From contig NZ_JAHFZG010000014.1 of assembly GCF_018619475.1 (NCBI RefSeq), positions 40,820-104,819 on the forward strand: DNA of 64,000 bases. The letters are read 5' to 3'. The position numbers were made by a program, and so were the translations under genes. The notes beneath the pieces were generated by a model. It did no database searches, was not told the DNA's origin, and saw only the letters and a program-made list of their open reading frames with translations. This DNA is from Rhodomicrobium sp. Az07. Lineage in GTDB: Bacteria > Pseudomonadota > Alphaproteobacteria > Rhizobiales > Rhodomicrobiaceae. This document shows, piece by piece, positions 63,909 to 64,000 of this stretch. Each line of letters opens with the position of its first letter. Position 1 is the first letter of the stretch.

Positions 63909-64000
63909 AAGGGGATTCCCGAATCGGGCGTGTCGTGATTCAAACTCCCAAACGAGGGAGTTTCTCATGGCGCGCTTCGATCTGACGGAGTTCGAGTGGT
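63909..64000 (+). mobile_element. Left end of an IS5-family insertion sequence (runs off the window)
   Basis: About 15 bp after def the sequence changes to a stretch beginning near GGGATTCCCGAATC. A hairpin (AAACTCCC / GGGAGTTT, 63942-63963) lies directly before an ATG whose codons match a transposase start. The exact terminal repeat and target duplication cannot be fixed without the right end. Confidence 0.6.
63967..64000 (+). CDS. IS5-family transposase, N-terminus only
   Basis: Only 11 codons are inside the window. They read M-A-R-F-D-L-T-E-F-E-W, matching the start of the DUF4096/IS5 (IS427-like) transposases that begin MARxDLTDxEW. The remainder lies beyond the window. The hairpin overlapping the upstream leader is typical of such elements. 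Confidence 0.6.
   Translation, partial: MARFDLTEFEW

Noticed and set aside
1..64000. CRISPR array
   Set aside because: No series of regularly spaced direct repeats was seen.

Overview
The window reads as chromosomal DNA of a high-GC alphaproteobacterium, most probably of the Hyphomicrobiales (Rhizobiales). The evidence is the uppS-cdsA-dxr-rseP-bamA-lpxD-fabZ-lpxA-lpxI envelope cluster after rpsB-tsf-pyrH-frr, a ribosomal protein S2 with a long C-terminal extension, an ATM1-type exporter, PhaR-type polyhydroxyalkanoate control, DUF2865 and LpxI families, and a perfect match to the alphaproteobacterial general-stress (EcfG) promoter. A budding or purple non-sulphur genus such as Rhodomicrobium is possible, but the genus is a guess. 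Nearly all coding DNA is ordinary vertically inherited core genome.

Layout. 1-1093: right end of an integrated element, with a tyrosine recombinase reading out of the window and a displaced 3' half of a tRNA-Thr(CGT) gene that looks like the att duplication. 1094-1769: non-coding, with palindromic repeats. 1770-10828: housekeeping genes (small Cys-rich secreted protein, DUF2059, ahcY, radC, LOG-family hydrolase, ATM1-like exporter, outer-membrane barrel, infA-maf-yacG). 11010-12262: tRNA-Leu(CAA) with its promoter, then a D,D-carboxypeptidase. 12662-20284: a tightly overlapping operon of an HTH regulator, six hydrogenase-4-like membrane complex subunits (HyfB, C, E, F, G, I) and a TusA-like protein. 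The large subunit has lost the [NiFe] cysteine motifs while the small subunit keeps its Fe-S cysteines, so this is an energy-converting hydrogenase-related (Ehr) complex of unknown substrate. 20311-23256: CinA-like protein, YbgC thioesterase and a stress block (DUF892, PRC-barrel, a 26-residue membrane microprotein) around two divergent EcfG-type promoters. 23394-28282: purD and dnaE.

28350-29975 encodes a TIR domain fused to a formylglycine-generating-enzyme-like (SUMF1) domain. 30097-44211: translation and envelope biogenesis genes (rpsB, tsf, pyrH, frr, uppS, cdsA, dxr, rseP, bamA, lpxD, fabZ, lpxA, lpxI); rpsB has a promoter and a terminator-like hairpin in its leader. 44296-47348: ferrous iron uptake operon feoA-feoB-feoC with promoter and terminator. 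47365-58234: acyl-CoA synthetase, Ppx/GppA, RlmE, DUF2865, CysS, citramalate synthase, PhaR, PhaA. 58555-60910: PhaB, a transposase remnant, a DUF2254 membrane protein. 61010-63276: a cobalamin riboswitch controlling a Cys-rich small-domain protein and cobyric acid synthase CobQ. 63364-63894: peptide deformylase. The window ends in the first codons of an IS5-type transposase.

The most unusual content is the Ehr operon with its RxSGDS/FNCSYS substitutions and TusA partner, then the TIR-SUMF1 fusion, the divergent EcfG promoter pair with a microprotein, and a cysS gene whose 3' third differs in codon use from its flanks. No CRISPR array, rRNA gene or prophage structural gene was seen.
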